This document shows positions 51,087 to 60,059 of a stretch of 64,000 nucleotides of DNA, one piece after another. Positions within the stretch are counted from its first letter, which is position 1; the number at the start of each line of letters is the position of its first letter. The notes beneath the pieces were generated by a model, which worked only from the letters and a program-made list of their open reading frames with translations, was not told the DNA's origin and searched no databases. The position numbers were made by a program, and so were the translations under genes. This DNA comes from Actinoplanes derwentensis (GTDB taxonomy: Bacteria; Actinomycetota; Actinomycetes; Mycobacteriales; Micromonosporaceae), in NCBI RefSeq assembly GCF_900104725.1, contig NZ_LT629758.1:7040001-7104000 (forward strand). The letters are read 5' to 3'.

Positions 51087-51849
51087 CAGCGAACGCACCC
51101 CCACCGTCATCGCGGACAACGCCCACATCATCTATCGGGTCCAGCAGGGCGGCGCCCCCAACTCCAGCCCACTGGCCAGCCTCAAGCGGATGGTGACCGG
51201 CTCCAAGGCCGGCAACATCCGCGAGGTGCACGCGGTCAAGGGTGTCAGCTTCGTCGCCTACAAGGGCGAGGCGATCGGCCTGATCGGCACCAACGGCTCC
51301 GGCAAGTCGACCCTGCTGCGCGCGGTGGCCGGCCTGCTGCCGGTCTCCAAGGGCGCGATCTACGCGGCCGGCCAGCCGTCGCTGCTGGGCGTCAACGCGG
51401 CCCTGATGAACGAACTGCCCGGGGATCGCAACGTCGAGCTGGGCTGTCTCGCGATGGGCATGTCCCCGGCCGAGGTGGCGACCAAGAAGCAGGAGATCAT
51501 CGACTTCTCCGGCATCAACGACAAGGGCGACTTCTCCTCGCTGCCGATGCGGACCTACTCCTCCGGCATGTCGGCCCGGCTGCGGTTCTCCATCGCCGCC
51601 GCGAAGCAGCACGACGTGCTGCTGATCGACGAGGCGCTGGCCACCGGTGACGCCAAGTTCCGCAAGCGCAGCGAGCAGCGGGTCCGTGAGCTGCGCGGCC
51701 AGGCCGGCACGGTCTTCCTGGTCAGCCACAGCGAGCAGTCGATCCGGGACACCTGCGAGCGGTGCATCTGGCTGGAGGCCGGCACGATCCGCGCCGACGG
51801 CCCGACGACCGAGGTGATGAAAGAGTACGAGGCCTTCACCCGCAGGTAG
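51079..51849 (+). CDS. ABC-2 exporter ATPase (Wzt/TagH-like)
   Basis: A 256-residue ATPase starting at GTG inside the permease gene. Walker A GLIGTNGSGKSTLLRAVAGL, signature TYSSGMSARLRFSIAAA, Walker B VLLIDEALATGD and the switch His in VFLVSHSEQSI are intact. The N-terminal YRVQQGGAPNSSPLASLKRM region is typical of teichoic acid and O-antigen exporters. It lacks the C-terminal carbohydrate-binding domain of some Wzt proteins. No glycosyltransferases are adjacent; the surface glycan loci at 19-39 kb are possible clients. Confidence 0.92.
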   Translation: MADSERTPTVIADNAHIIYRVQQGGAPNSSPLASLKRMVTGSKAGNIREVHAVKGVSFVAYKGEAIGLIGTNGSGKSTLLRAVAGLLPVSKGAIYAAGQPSLLGVNAALMNELPGDRNVELGCLAMGMSPAEVATKKQEIIDFSGINDKGDFSSLPMRTYSSGMSARLRFSIAAAKQHDVLLIDEALATGDAKFRKRSEQRVRELRGQAGTVFLVSHSEQSIRDTCERCIWLEAGTIRADGPTTEVMKEYEAFTRR

Positions 51850-51871
51850 AAGGCCTCGCGACTCCGGTTCG

Positions 51872-52909
51872 TCAGTTGACTGACAGGTGCACGTGGTTGG
51901 TGTGGTCGCTGGACGGGTCGCCACCCGCGCCGCTGTACGACTTCCAGCCACTGCTCGGCAGCCAGATCCGGCGGTACCAGATCACGTAGAGCACGTCGAG
52001 GCTGTCGGCGTTGTGGATGAAGTAGTTCGCCAGGTTGTTGCCGTAGGTCTTGTCCGATCCCGTGGCGTCTCCGCCGAAGGTGCCCTTCTCGGCGGAGAAG
52101 TCGCAGGCCCGGCCCTTGGGATGCTCACCGCTGTTCTGGGTGCGCCAGCACTTGGTGAACCGGGTGAACCCGGCGGCCTTCGCCTGGTTCAGCGCGTGCA
52201 GGGTGCGCGGGGTGAGACAGCCGCCGGTGCCGGTCGGGTCGGTCTCGCTACAGCCCGAACCGGAGCCGCTGGGGGCCGGGGCCGCGTCGGCACTGTCGCC
52301 GGTGCTGGTGGCCGAGCTGGCGGCGCCCTGATTGGCGGCCTTGAGTGCTGCCTCGGCGTTCGTCTTCTGCTTCGCCATCACGGTGACCTGCTTGGTCTGG
52401 TCCTTGATGGTGAGGTCGAGGGCGACCTTGGCCTTCTGCTGGGTGTCCAGGGTGGACTTGATGTCCTCGATGGCCCGGTTCTGGTCGGTCGCGACGAGCG
52501 CCAGGGTCTCGGCCCGGCCCAGGAATCCCTCGGCCGAGTCGGAGCTGAGCAGGGTGGCCATCGTGCCGGCGCGACCGGCGGTGTACGCCTGGGTCGCGAG
52601 CATGTCGAGGGTGTCCTGCTTCGGGCCGACCTCGGAGTCCAGTCGCTTGATCTCGGCGACCAGTTTGACCTGCTGGTCCTTGGAGGTCTTGAGCTGCTTC
52701 TTGGCCTTCACATAGCCGCTGGAGGCCTTCTCGAGCTGTTCGATGAGGGTCCCCGAACCACCCTCGCCGTCATCTCCGGAGTCACCCGGGGCGGCGAGCA
52801 GCGGAGGGGCCGCAGAGGCCGCCGTAGGGGCGACGACCAATCCGCACGCGGCGACGAACAGCGCCAGCAACGCCGCCAACCGCCGCGCAGTGTTCTGCTG
52901 CACAGGCAT
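51872..52909 (-). CDS. secreted coiled-coil protein with VldE/LAS-type C-terminal domain, copy 1
   Basis: A 345-residue protein: signal peptide (RRLAALLALFVAACGLVVAP), long coiled coil (~55-195), a Ser/Ala/Pro linker, and a C-terminal domain with CWRTQNSGEHPKGRACDFSA and DHTNHVHLSVN. The H-x6-D and HxH pattern is that of LAS/M15-type zinc peptidases acting on peptidoglycan. It lies behind a c-di-AMP riboswitch on the - strand. The open frame continues upstream into the riboswitch, so the ATG at 52909 after AAGGAA is the real start. Its paralog is the divergent gene at 53389. It probably remodels the wall during growth or resuscitation. Confidence 0.88.
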   Translation of the reverse strand: MPVQQNTARRLAALLALFVAACGLVVAPTAASAAPPLLAAPGDSGDDGEGGSGTLIEQLEKASSGYVKAKKQLKTSKDQQVKLVAEIKRLDSEVGPKQDTLDMLATQAYTAGRAGTMATLLSSDSAEGFLGRAETLALVATDQNRAIEDIKSTLDTQQKAKVALDLTIKDQTKQVTVMAKQKTNAEAALKAANQGAASSATSTGDSADAAPAPSGSGSGCSETDPTGTGGCLTPRTLHALNQAKAAGFTRFTKCWRTQNSGEHPKGRACDFSAEKGTFGGDATGSDKTYGNNLANYFIHNADSLDVLYVIWYRRIWLPSSGWKSYSGAGGDPSSDHTNHVHLSVN

Positions 52910-52917
52910 TTCCTTCC

Positions 52918-53040
52918 GTCGGCCGCCGACCGAGTTAGCTGACGGGTTCGGGACGAAGGAAATCCCTACCGCTGGGTGCGGATTCACCCCGAGGGAAAAT
53001 GGATCCCCGGCTCGTCATTGATGACGATTAGGCGGCGGCT
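52918..53040 (-). promoter_or_regulatory. c-di-AMP (ydaO-yuaA) riboswitch, copy 1
   Basis: Read on the - strand, it contains CCGGGGATCC (53001-53010), GGGGTGAATC (52981-52990), GCGGTAGGGAT and GAACCCGTCAGCTAAC (52934-52949) followed by TCGGTCGGCGGC. These are the invariant blocks of the ydaO class. The aptamer ends about 8 bases before the ATG region (GACGGAAGGAAATG), so control may be at termination within it or at translation. In actinobacteria this class precedes wall hydrolase and resuscitation-factor genes and is generally shut off by c-di-AMP. Confidence 0.92.
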
Positions 53041-53249
53041 CCCGTGCGGGAACCGCACCGACCATACCCACTCGATCCAAGTATCGACAGTTCTCGTACG
53101 CGACGCATTTGGCCTGACACAAACGGTGACAGCAATTACGGATAGTCATTGGACGGTAACTGCATTGGCCCTTACCGGGGCCTGATCCACAGCGATATCT
53201 CGGGTAAACTGGCCGCCGGTCCTGCCAGGACGGCACCGCCCCCGAGTTG

Positions 53250-53368
53250 CCGGCAGGCCACCGCCCAATCGTCGCGAGACGAACCGGGGAACCAGGTCAC
53301 TGGGGTGTATCCGCAGTTGCGGTAGGGATTGCTTCCGTCCCGAACCCGTCAGCTAACTCGGTCGGCGG
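53250..53368 (+). promoter_or_regulatory. c-di-AMP (ydaO-yuaA) riboswitch, copy 2
   Basis: On the + strand the same ordered blocks are seen: CCGGGGAACC (53284-53293), GGGGTG (53302-53307), GCGGTAGGGAT (53319-53329) and GAACCCGTCAGCTAAC (53342-53357), then TCGGTCGGCGG. It is oriented toward the gene at 53389. About 210 bp separates it from the divergent copy; both promoters must lie there. Confidence 0.93.
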
Positions 53369-53388
53369 AGTCACGGAAGGAACTGTTG

Positions 53389-54435
53389 ATGACAGCACGT
53401 CCCCGCCGGTGGCTGATACTGGCCCTGGCACCGCTGGTAACCGCCGCGATGCTCCTGGCACCGGCCTCACCAGCGTCCGCCGCACCCGGTGACGAGACCG
53501 AGAACCCGGCACCGGCTTCGGAGACGAAGTCCGACGGGCTCATGTCGACTCTGATGGAGTCGACGAACCGGCGATTCGTCTCCGCGAAGGCAGCGGTCGC
53601 TGCCTCCACCAAGAACCAGAAGAAGCTGAACGTCGACATCAAGGCCGCCGAGGCCCGCCGGGACGTGCTGATTCCCGAGGTCAACTCGATCGCCCGGCAG
53701 CAGTACCTGACCGGGAACCTGAGCACCCTCACCTTCCTGCTCGACAGCAGCTCCTCAGACGACTTCCTGAGCAAGGCGGTCTCACTCGAGGAGATCAACA
53801 CGCTGCACGACCGGAAGCTCAACGAGCTCAACGAGGTGATCGACGAGGTCACCACCAAGAAGGCGGCCCTCGACGCCGAGCTCAAGAACGAACAGCAGCA
53901 GCTCTCGGTCCTGAAGAAGCAGAAGGAATCCGCCGAGAAGCAGCTCGACCTGGTCGGCGCCAGCACCGGCATCAACCAGACCGTCAACCAGGGTCTGGTG
54001 GACTCGAAGTCGGCCGAGGCGAAAGCCGCCCCGCGCAACTCCAGCGGCGGGTTCTCGGCCGAGGGTTGCACCGAGGACGACCCGACCACTGGTGGCTGCA
54101 TCACCAAGCGCACCCTGAACATGTACAAGGAAACGAAGAAGGCCGGCTTCAATCTGTTCGTCGGCTGTCACCGCACTGGTGGGCCCTTCGAACATCCCAA
54201 GGGCCGAGCCTGTGACTGGTCGTTGCAGAAGAGCGGATTCTCCTCGGCGAGTCTCAGCGACACCAAGAAGATGAAGTACGGCAACAACCTCACGGCCTTC
54301 CTGGTACGGAATGCCGACGAGCTCGGGATCTACTACGTGATCTGGTACAAGCAGATCTGGTTCCCGGCTTCGGGCTGGAAGTCGTATCACGGTGTCAGTG
54401 ATCACACCGACCACGTGCACGTCTCGATGCTCTAA
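53389..54435 (+). CDS. secreted coiled-coil protein with VldE/LAS-type C-terminal domain, copy 2
   Basis: A 348-residue paralog of the gene at 51872-52909: signal peptide (RRWLILALAPLVTAAMLLAP), coiled coil (~60-190, with LLDSSSSDDFLSKAVSLEEI), then CHRTGGPFEHPKGRACDWSL, KYGNNLTAFLVRNADELGIY and SDHTDHVHVSML. The same putative zinc ligands (H, D, HxH) are present. ATG 53389 follows GGAAGGAA; an in-frame TTG lies one codon earlier. It is transcribed away from its paralog and ends in a strong terminator. Confidence 0.88.
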   Translation: MTARPRRWLILALAPLVTAAMLLAPASPASAAPGDETENPAPASETKSDGLMSTLMESTNRRFVSAKAAVAASTKNQKKLNVDIKAAEARRDVLIPEVNSIARQQYLTGNLSTLTFLLDSSSSDDFLSKAVSLEEINTLHDRKLNELNEVIDEVTTKKAALDAELKNEQQQLSVLKKQKESAEKQLDLVGASTGINQTVNQGLVDSKSAEAKAAPRNSSGGFSAEGCTEDDPTTGGCITKRTLNMYKETKKAGFNLFVGCHRTGGPFEHPKGRACDWSLQKSGFSSASLSDTKKMKYGNNLTAFLVRNADELGIYYVIWYKQIWFPASGWKSYHGVSDHTDHVHVSML

Positions 54436-54443
54436 CAGCACGT

Positions 54444-54486
54444 AGAAAAGCGCCCCCGCCCTGAGTCAGGGCGGGGGCGCTTTTCT
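54444..54486. terminator. strong bidirectional terminator
   Basis: A perfect 21-bp inverted repeat (54444-54464 and 54466-54486) has AGAAAAGCGCCCCCGCC on one side and GGCGGGGGCGCTTTTCT on the other, giving T-runs in both directions. It serves both the hydrolase gene (+) and the GH65 gene (-). Confidence 0.95.
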
Positions 54487-54492
54487 ATGACC

Positions 54493-56856
54493 TCAGTGCA
54501 CCGAGCGCCGGACCGGAGCCCGGCCGTGCGGCTGGACCGGCGCCGGACCGGCCGGCACCGCGGCGGGGATCGGCACGGTCACCGGACGGACCTGGGTGAC
54601 CTCGATCTCCTTGCCGTGGTGCAGCAGCGTCAGCCGGGCCTGGCCGCCACCGTTGCGCAGCGAGTACGTGACCTCGTCGGCGGTCACGATCACCCGCAGG
54701 CGCAGTCCCCGCCAGAGCAGCGAGAACTCCAGGTTGTTGATCCGGCTGGGCAGGCGCGGCGCGAAGCTGAGCTGCCCGTTGAAGTCACGCATGCCGCCGA
54801 GCCCGGCGACCAGCGACATCCAGGTGCCGGCCAGCGACGCCACGTGCACGCCGTCCCGTGCGTTCTGGTGCAGGTCGTGCAGGTCCATCAGGGCGGCCTC
54901 GCCCAGATAGTCGTGCGCCAGCTCCAGGTGCCCGGTCTCGGCCGCCATCACGGCCTGGACACAGGCGGAGAGCGACGAGTCCCGGACGGTCCGCGCGTCG
55001 TAGTAGGCGAAGTTGCGCGCCTTCTCCTCCGGCGTGAACGCGTCGCCCCGGATGTACATCGCCATCACCAGGTCGGCCTGCTTGATGACCTGCTTGCGGT
55101 ACAGGTCGAAGTACGGGTAGTTCAGCAGCAGCGGGTACCCCTCCGGCGGGGTGTTCTCGAAGTCCCACTCCTGCAGCCGGGTGAAGCCCTCACTCTGCTG
55201 GTGAACACCGAGTTCCTTGTCGTACGGCAGGTGCACGGCGGCCGCCGCGTCCCGCCACGACGCCGTCTCCTCGTCGTCCACACCCAGGTTGCGAGCCAGG
55301 TCCGGATGCCGCTTGCAGGATTCGACGGCGGTCATCAGGTTCTGCTGCGCCAGCAGGTTGGTGTAGATGTTGTCGTTGACGATGGCGGTGTACTCGTCCG
55401 GCCCGGTGACACCGTCGATGTGGAACCGCCCGTGCCGGTCGTGGTGCCCCAGCGAACGCCACAGCCGCGCGGTCTCCACCAGCAGCTCCAGGCCGACCTC
55501 ACGCTCGAAGTCGTAGTCGCCGGTGGCCTGCACGTACCGGCGGACCGCGTCGGCGATGTCGGCGCCGATGTGGAAGCCCGCCGTGCCGGCCGGCCAGTAC
55601 CCGGAACACTCCTGGCCCCGGATGGTCCGCCACGGGAACGCCGCGCCCTGGAAACCGAGGGTCTGCGCCCGCTCCCGGGCCAGGTCCAGCGTCGAGTGCC
55701 GCCAGCGCAGCACGTCGGCCGCCGCGGACGGCTGGGTATAGGTCAGCGCGGGCAGCACGAAGGTCTCGGCGTCCCAGAAGGTGTGCCCGTCGTACCCGGG
55801 CCCGGTCAGGCCCTTGGAACCGATCGGGCGCTGCTCGGCCCGGGCGCCGGCCTGCAAGGTGTGGAACAGGCCGAACCGGACCGCCTGCTGCACCTCCGGG
55901 TCACCCTCGACCTTGACGTCGGAGTGGTCCCAGAACGCGTCCAGGTAGTCCTTCTGCTGCTGGACCAGACCGTCCCAGCCGTCCAGGCGAGCACTGGCCA
56001 GCGCCGCGCCGACCTGGTCCCGCAGAGCCGGCAGCGAACGCATACTGGACCAGCCGTAGGCGGCCAGCTTGACCACCCGCAGCTTCTGTCCCGGCTCCAG
56101 CCGGCAGGCCACCGTGGTGCGCAGCCAGTCCGGGTGGCCCTCGGTGGTGATGGCGTGCCGGCCCGGGGTCTCCACCAGGTGCTCCATGGCCGCGGCCATC
56201 CGCAGGTCACTGGCCTTGGTCTTGTGGATCAGGATGCCGCCGGTGCGCTGCTCCAGCATCTCCTCGCCCAACAGCGGGCGATCCAGGACGGCGGCCACCC
56301 GCGGGTCCTTGCTCATCGGCGGCAACTGCTCGTTCGCCACCAGCTCGGACTGCAGGATCAGCCGGGCCGACGTCTCCAGCGGCTCCACCTCGTAGAGGAA
56401 CGCCACCACGGCCCGCTGGGTGAACGACACCAGCCGCACGGTCCGGACCCGGACGCCCTGGCCGGACGGGGAGACCCATTCGACGACCCGCTCCAGCAGG
56501 CCGCCCCGCAGATCCAGGCAGCGTTCGTGGGAGCGCAGTTCGCCGTACCGGACGTCGAACGGCTCGTCGTTGACGAGCAGGCGCATCAGCTTGGCGTTCG
56601 TCACGTTCACCATGGTCTGGCCGGACTCCGGGAACCCGTACCCGCCCTCGGCGTGCGGCAGCGGCCGCAGCTCGTAGAACGAGTTCAGGTAACTGCCGGG
56701 GAGGCCGTGGGGCTCGCCCTCGTCCAGGTTCCCGCGTATCCCGATGTGCCCGTTGGAGAGAGCGAACACCGATTCGGACTGGGCCAGCAGGTCCAGGTCG
56801 AGCCGAGTCTCCCGGATGTGCCATGGGTCGACGGGGTAAGCCCGTTCACGGATCAC
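54493..56856 (-). CDS. GH65 disaccharide phosphorylase (trehalose/kojibiose/maltose type)
   Basis: A 787-residue GH65 enzyme. The N-terminal beta-sandwich includes ESVFALSNGHIGIRGNLDEG; the (alpha/alpha)6 barrel has WDAETFVLPALTYTQP, the general acid Glu in IDGVTGPDEYTAIVNDN (near residue 487) and the phosphate-binding ADLVMAMYIRGDAF region; the C-terminal small beta-domain ends near 760. It splits a disaccharide with phosphate to beta-glucose 1-phosphate and glucose. The beta-phosphoglucomutase-like gene 52 bases upstream on the same strand fits the pathway. Which disaccharide cannot be told by eye. Confidence 0.9.
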   Translation of the reverse strand: MIRERAYPVDPWHIRETRLDLDLLAQSESVFALSNGHIGIRGNLDEGEPHGLPGSYLNSFYELRPLPHAEGGYGFPESGQTMVNVTNAKLMRLLVNDEPFDVRYGELRSHERCLDLRGGLLERVVEWVSPSGQGVRVRTVRLVSFTQRAVVAFLYEVEPLETSARLILQSELVANEQLPPMSKDPRVAAVLDRPLLGEEMLEQRTGGILIHKTKASDLRMAAAMEHLVETPGRHAITTEGHPDWLRTTVACRLEPGQKLRVVKLAAYGWSSMRSLPALRDQVGAALASARLDGWDGLVQQQKDYLDAFWDHSDVKVEGDPEVQQAVRFGLFHTLQAGARAEQRPIGSKGLTGPGYDGHTFWDAETFVLPALTYTQPSAAADVLRWRHSTLDLARERAQTLGFQGAAFPWRTIRGQECSGYWPAGTAGFHIGADIADAVRRYVQATGDYDFEREVGLELLVETARLWRSLGHHDRHGRFHIDGVTGPDEYTAIVNDNIYTNLLAQQNLMTAVESCKRHPDLARNLGVDDEETASWRDAAAAVHLPYDKELGVHQQSEGFTRLQEWDFENTPPEGYPLLLNYPYFDLYRKQVIKQADLVMAMYIRGDAFTPEEKARNFAYYDARTVRDSSLSACVQAVMAAETGHLELAHDYLGEAALMDLHDLHQNARDGVHVASLAGTWMSLVAGLGGMRDFNGQLSFAPRLPSRINNLEFSLLWRGLRLRVIVTADEVTYSLRNGGGQARLTLLHHGKEIEVTQVRPVTVPIPAAVPAGPAPVQPHGRAPVRRSVH

Positions 56857-56908
56857 GGTCGTGCCTCTCGTAACTTATCTGGAGGTCTTTATGAAGAAGG
56901 AAACGTAG

Positions 56909-57649
56909 CTAGCCGGGCAACAGTTCGGACAGGTCGGTGACCACCACGTCGGCACCGTGCGCGCGCAGCTCGTCAGCCTGGCCGACACGATCCACGCCGA
57001 TCACGATGCCGAACCCACCGGCCCGCCCCGCGGCCACTCCGGCCTGAGCGTCCTCGAACACGGCACAGTTCGCCGGATCGATGCCGAGCAGTTTCGCACC
57101 GAGCAGGAACGTGTCCGGCGCCGGCTTACCGGGCAGACCGCGCTCACGCGCGACGACCCCGTCCACCCGGGCCTCCAGTAGGTCGGCGATCCCCGCCGCC
57201 TCCAGGACGTCCTTGCAGTTGGCACTCGCCGACACCACCGCGCGGCGTAGACCGGCGGCCTTGACGGCCTTCAGGTACTCCACCGATCCGGGGTAGACCT
57301 GGACGGCGCCTTCCTTGATCTTCTGTAGCACGAGGATGTTCTTGCGGTTGCCGACGCCGTTGACGGTCTCCTGATCGGGGCCGTCGTCGGGATCGCCCTC
57401 GGGCAGGGTGACGCCCCGGGAGGCGAGGAAGGTCCGCACTCCGTCGGCACGCTGCCGGCCGTCGACATATCGGTGATAGTCGGCGCCGGAATCGAACGGC
57501 ACGAAAGGCTGGCCGTCACGTTCAGCTCGCGATTCCAGGAACGAATCGAACGTCTGTTTCCATGCGGCTCCGTGCACCAGCGCGGTGTCCGTCAGCACAC
57601 CGTCGAGATCGAAGAGGCAAGCGGTCACATGTGAAGGAAGTCCGAGCAC
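56909..57649 (-). CDS. beta-phosphoglucomutase-like HAD hydrolase
   Basis: A protein of about 246 residues (239 if GTG 57628 is used): [20 protein letters not shown] (HAD motif I with DxD), the cap domain, [20 protein letters not shown] (motif II), [16 protein letters not shown] (Lys) and [18 protein letters not shown] (motif IV). The [12 protein letters not shown] and NRKN cap segment is typical of the actinobacterial type. It converts the beta-glucose 1-phosphate made by the adjacent GH65 enzyme to glucose 6-phosphate. The start is uncertain because neither GTG has a good ribosome binding site. Confidence 0.88.
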   Translation of the reverse strand: MLGLPSHVTACLFDLDGVLTDTALVHGAAWKQTFDSFLESRAERDGQPFVPFDSGADYHRYVDGRQRADGVRTFLASRGVTLPEGDPDDGPDQETVNGVGNRKNILVLQKIKEGAVQVYPGSVEYLKAVKAAGLRRAVVSASANCKDVLEAAGIADLLEARVDGVVARERGLPGKPAPDTFLLGAKLLGIDPANCAVFEDAQAGVAAGRAGGFGIVIGVDRVGQADELRAHGADVVVTDLSELLPG

Positions 57650-57716
57650 GCGCCCAATGTAGCCGGAGCCGATCCGCGACGAGACCTGAAGGGCAGCTTC
57701 ACATTTCCAGGATGTT

Positions 57717-58292
57717 TCAGCGAGCGGAGCGCCGGACGGCGTCCAAGCTGATCCGCAATCCGATCGAGGTACCGATCGGGCCGGTGGCCGTCGTGACCTC
57801 GTCACACAGCTGGTGCGCCAGCCACAGGCCGCGGCCGCCGACCTCGAACGCCTCCGGGGTGTGCGGGCCGTCCAGATAGGCACCCGGGATGCCGGGGCCG
57901 GAGTCGGTCACCACGCACCACACCGAACCGTCCTCGATCTTGAGAACGATCCGGCCCTCACCACCGGCGTGCAGCACGACGTTGGTGATCACCTCGTTGA
58001 CGGCGAGCACGAACCCGTCCAGACGATCTCCGCCGAGACCCGCGGCCACCATCACCCGGGTCGACTCGTGCCGCAGGATGGTGATGTCGTCCGGGCCGAA
58101 CGCGCGGTCCAGCAGCACCGGCCACTCCCGTGGCGGGGCGGCATCGACCCTCGGCTCCCCGTCGAGAGTCGAGCGCACTCTTTGGCCGATCCTGTCCTCC
58201 ACCGTGGTGCAGCTTACTCGCTGTGGCCGATCGATGGCAGGAGGCAGACTGGAACCTGCCCGGAAGTGGTGTCCCTCATTCATCAGCGCCAC
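57717..58292 (-). CDS. RsbW-like ATP-binding protein
   Basis: A protein of up to 191 residues with a GHKL ATPase domain: [20 protein letters not shown] (N-box), [18 protein letters not shown] (G1) and [20 protein letters not shown] (G2). The first ~55 residues ([13 protein letters not shown] begins the conserved part later) may be partly non-coding; internal starts are possible. It overlaps the end of the upstream ABC ATPase gene by 10 bases. Partner unknown. Confidence 0.75.
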   Translation of the reverse strand: MALMNEGHHFRAGSSLPPAIDRPQRVSCTTVEDRIGQRVRSTLDGEPRVDAAPPREWPVLLDRAFGPDDITILRHESTRVMVAAGLGGDRLDGFVLAVNEVITNVVLHAGGEGRIVLKIEDGSVWCVVTDSGPGIPGAYLDGPHTPEAFEVGGRGLWLAHQLCDEVTTATGPIGTSIGLRISLDAVRRSAR

Positions 58293-59572
58293 CCCACGTC
58301 GATCCGGTCACCGCGTTCGTCGAAAAAGTGCAGAGCGTCCAGCCGGACCGCCACCGCAAGCGAGTGACCAGGAGATACTTGCGGATAAGGGGCTAGCCGG
58401 ACGGAGAGTTCGGCCGGTTTGCGATGGTGCCGAGCCGGGCCGTTCCGCAGGTCATCCTGGCCCTCCGGGGCCGAATCGGCCGTGGCGTTCGCCCGAGAAA
58501 GTCGCTGCAGCGCACGCTTGAAAGCGCCACTGCCCGCCTCCGGCGAGACCGCCGGGGAGCCTGCCTCGTCCACCACGATCGCGGTGGCGCCGATGTCGAG
58601 GTAAGCCAGCGACTCGTGCCCGTGGTGCTCCAGATACCGGATCCGGCCCTGGAAGACCGGCCCCTGCGTGTCCGGGGTGACCGGGGTGAGCGCCTCGGCC
58701 CGGATCCCGACCACGATCCGCTCGCCGTGATAGCGGGCCACCGCCCGGGCCCGCGGGTCGTTCCACGGCATGTACAGCGCCTGCTCGCCGAACTTCAGCG
58801 CGATGTACTGATCCAGGTGCACATAGACCGCGGCTTCCAGCAGGTTCATCTTCGGCGAGCCGAGGAAGGCCGCGACGTAGAGCGTGGCCGGGCGCCGGTA
58901 GACCTCGGTCGGCGTGCCGAGATCCTGCAGCACGCCACGGCGCATGATCGCCACCCGGTCCGCCATGGTCAGCGCCTCGGACTGGTCGTGGGTCACATAC
59001 ATCGTCGTCACACCCAGCTCACGGGTCATCCCGGTGATCTCCGCACGCAGCTCGGCACGCAGCCCGCTGTCGAGATTGGACAACGGCTCGTCCATCAGGA
59101 AGATACCCGGCCGGCGCACCATCGCCCGCCCCATCGCCACCCGCTGCCGCTGGCCGCCGGAGAGCTGCCCCGGACGGCGCGCCAGCACCTCACCGATGCC
59201 GAGCGCCCCCGCGATCGCACCCACTCGATCCTGCCGCGGCGCCGGCTCGACACCGGACAGCTTCAGCGGGAACCCGATGTTCTCCGCGACCGTCATGTGC
59301 GGATAGAGCGCGAAGTCCTGAAACACCATGGCGATGCTGCGGTCCCGCGGCGGCAGTTCCAGCACCGGCTCACCATTGAGGAGGATGTCCCCCCGCGTGG
59401 GATCCTCCAGCCCGGCGATCATCCGCAGCACGGTCGACTTCCCGCACCCCGAAGGTCCGAGCAGGACCATGAACTCGCCGTCCTTCACCTCCAGGCTGAC
59501 GTTGTCGACGGCATACGTGCCATCCGGCCAGATCTTGGTGACGTCCTTGAGTGCGACGGTGGACACCGTCAA
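58283..59572 (-). CDS. sugar ABC transporter ATPase (MsmK/UgpC-like)
   Basis: A 429-residue ATPase. Walker A VLLGPSGCGKSTVLRMIAGL, Q-loop AMVFQDFALYPHMTVAENIG, signature QLSGGQRQRVAMGRAMVRRP, Walker B IFLMDEPLSNLD and H-loop TMYVTHDQSEAL are intact. The C-terminal TOBE/MalK regulatory region (~235-429) is longer than usual, with an Ala/Ser/Arg-rich insertion around residues 335-390. Such ATPases energise several carbohydrate importers whose permeases are encoded elsewhere; none is in this window. The location near GH65 and beta-PGM genes suggests use in disaccharide uptake. Confidence 0.9.
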   Translation of the reverse strand: MTVSTVALKDVTKIWPDGTYAVDNVSLEVKDGEFMVLLGPSGCGKSTVLRMIAGLEDPTRGDILLNGEPVLELPPRDRSIAMVFQDFALYPHMTVAENIGFPLKLSGVEPAPRQDRVGAIAGALGIGEVLARRPGQLSGGQRQRVAMGRAMVRRPGIFLMDEPLSNLDSGLRAELRAEITGMTRELGVTTMYVTHDQSEALTMADRVAIMRRGVLQDLGTPTEVYRRPATLYVAAFLGSPKMNLLEAAVYVHLDQYIALKFGEQALYMPWNDPRARAVARYHGERIVVGIRAEALTPVTPDTQGPVFQGRIRYLEHHGHESLAYLDIGATAIVVDEAGSPAVSPEAGSGAFKRALQRLSRANATADSAPEGQDDLRNGPARHHRKPAELSVRLAPYPQVSPGHSLAVAVRLDALHFFDERGDRIDVGWR

Positions 59573-60059
59573 CCTCCCGCATCGAGTGCGATCCCGAAGC
59601 CCACGACGGTCGGCGATCGGTCCCTAACTCTGCGAGGGGTGTCAATGCTTCACCATCGGGCGAAAGTGCCATTTGCACATAGTGATCATTCAATTACGGC
59701 AAGCTGAACGCCGCAGGTCATCCGTGTGCACGTTCACACCCAAAACCGTATGATCGTACGGTTCACGGCTCCCCACAAGCAGCACACACCGCATGCCCGG
59801 TCCCCGCGAGAGGCACCCCACGCAAGGCCGCCGACGCGACCGCCGGGCCGAATGCGGTGCCCACGGCCAACCCCAACGACTGCGTGCCGACTTGGGGTTC
59901 GATCCGCACCACAGCTCACCACGCCAGGCGCACCAGCCCACCGCGTGGTGAGTTCGGGTTCGATCCGCACCACAGCTCGGCACGCCGCGTGCGGTCGGCT
60001 ACGGCGTGGTGAGTTCGGGTTCGGTTCGCACCACGGCTCGGCACGCCGCGTGCGGTCGG
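59573..60059. other. intergenic region filled by repeats
   Basis: These 487 bp separate the sugar ABC ATPase start from the end of the CDP-alcohol transferase gene. The first ~125 bp (59573-59700) is AT-richer and must contain the ATPase promoter. The rest is repeat sequence: a part shared with the palindromic element at 9.3 kb (24 identical bases at 59836-59859) and then tandem 61-bp units. Confidence 0.7.

Noticed and set aside
52910..52987. N-terminal extension of the first coiled-coil hydrolase (26 more residues)
   Set aside because: The extension is a translation of the c-di-AMP riboswitch; the signal peptide begins at the ATG at 52909.
54487..56940. 817-codon + strand frame opposite the GH65 gene
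   Set aside because: Composition-driven shadow; the GH65 enzyme on the other strand is complete with its catalytic Glu.
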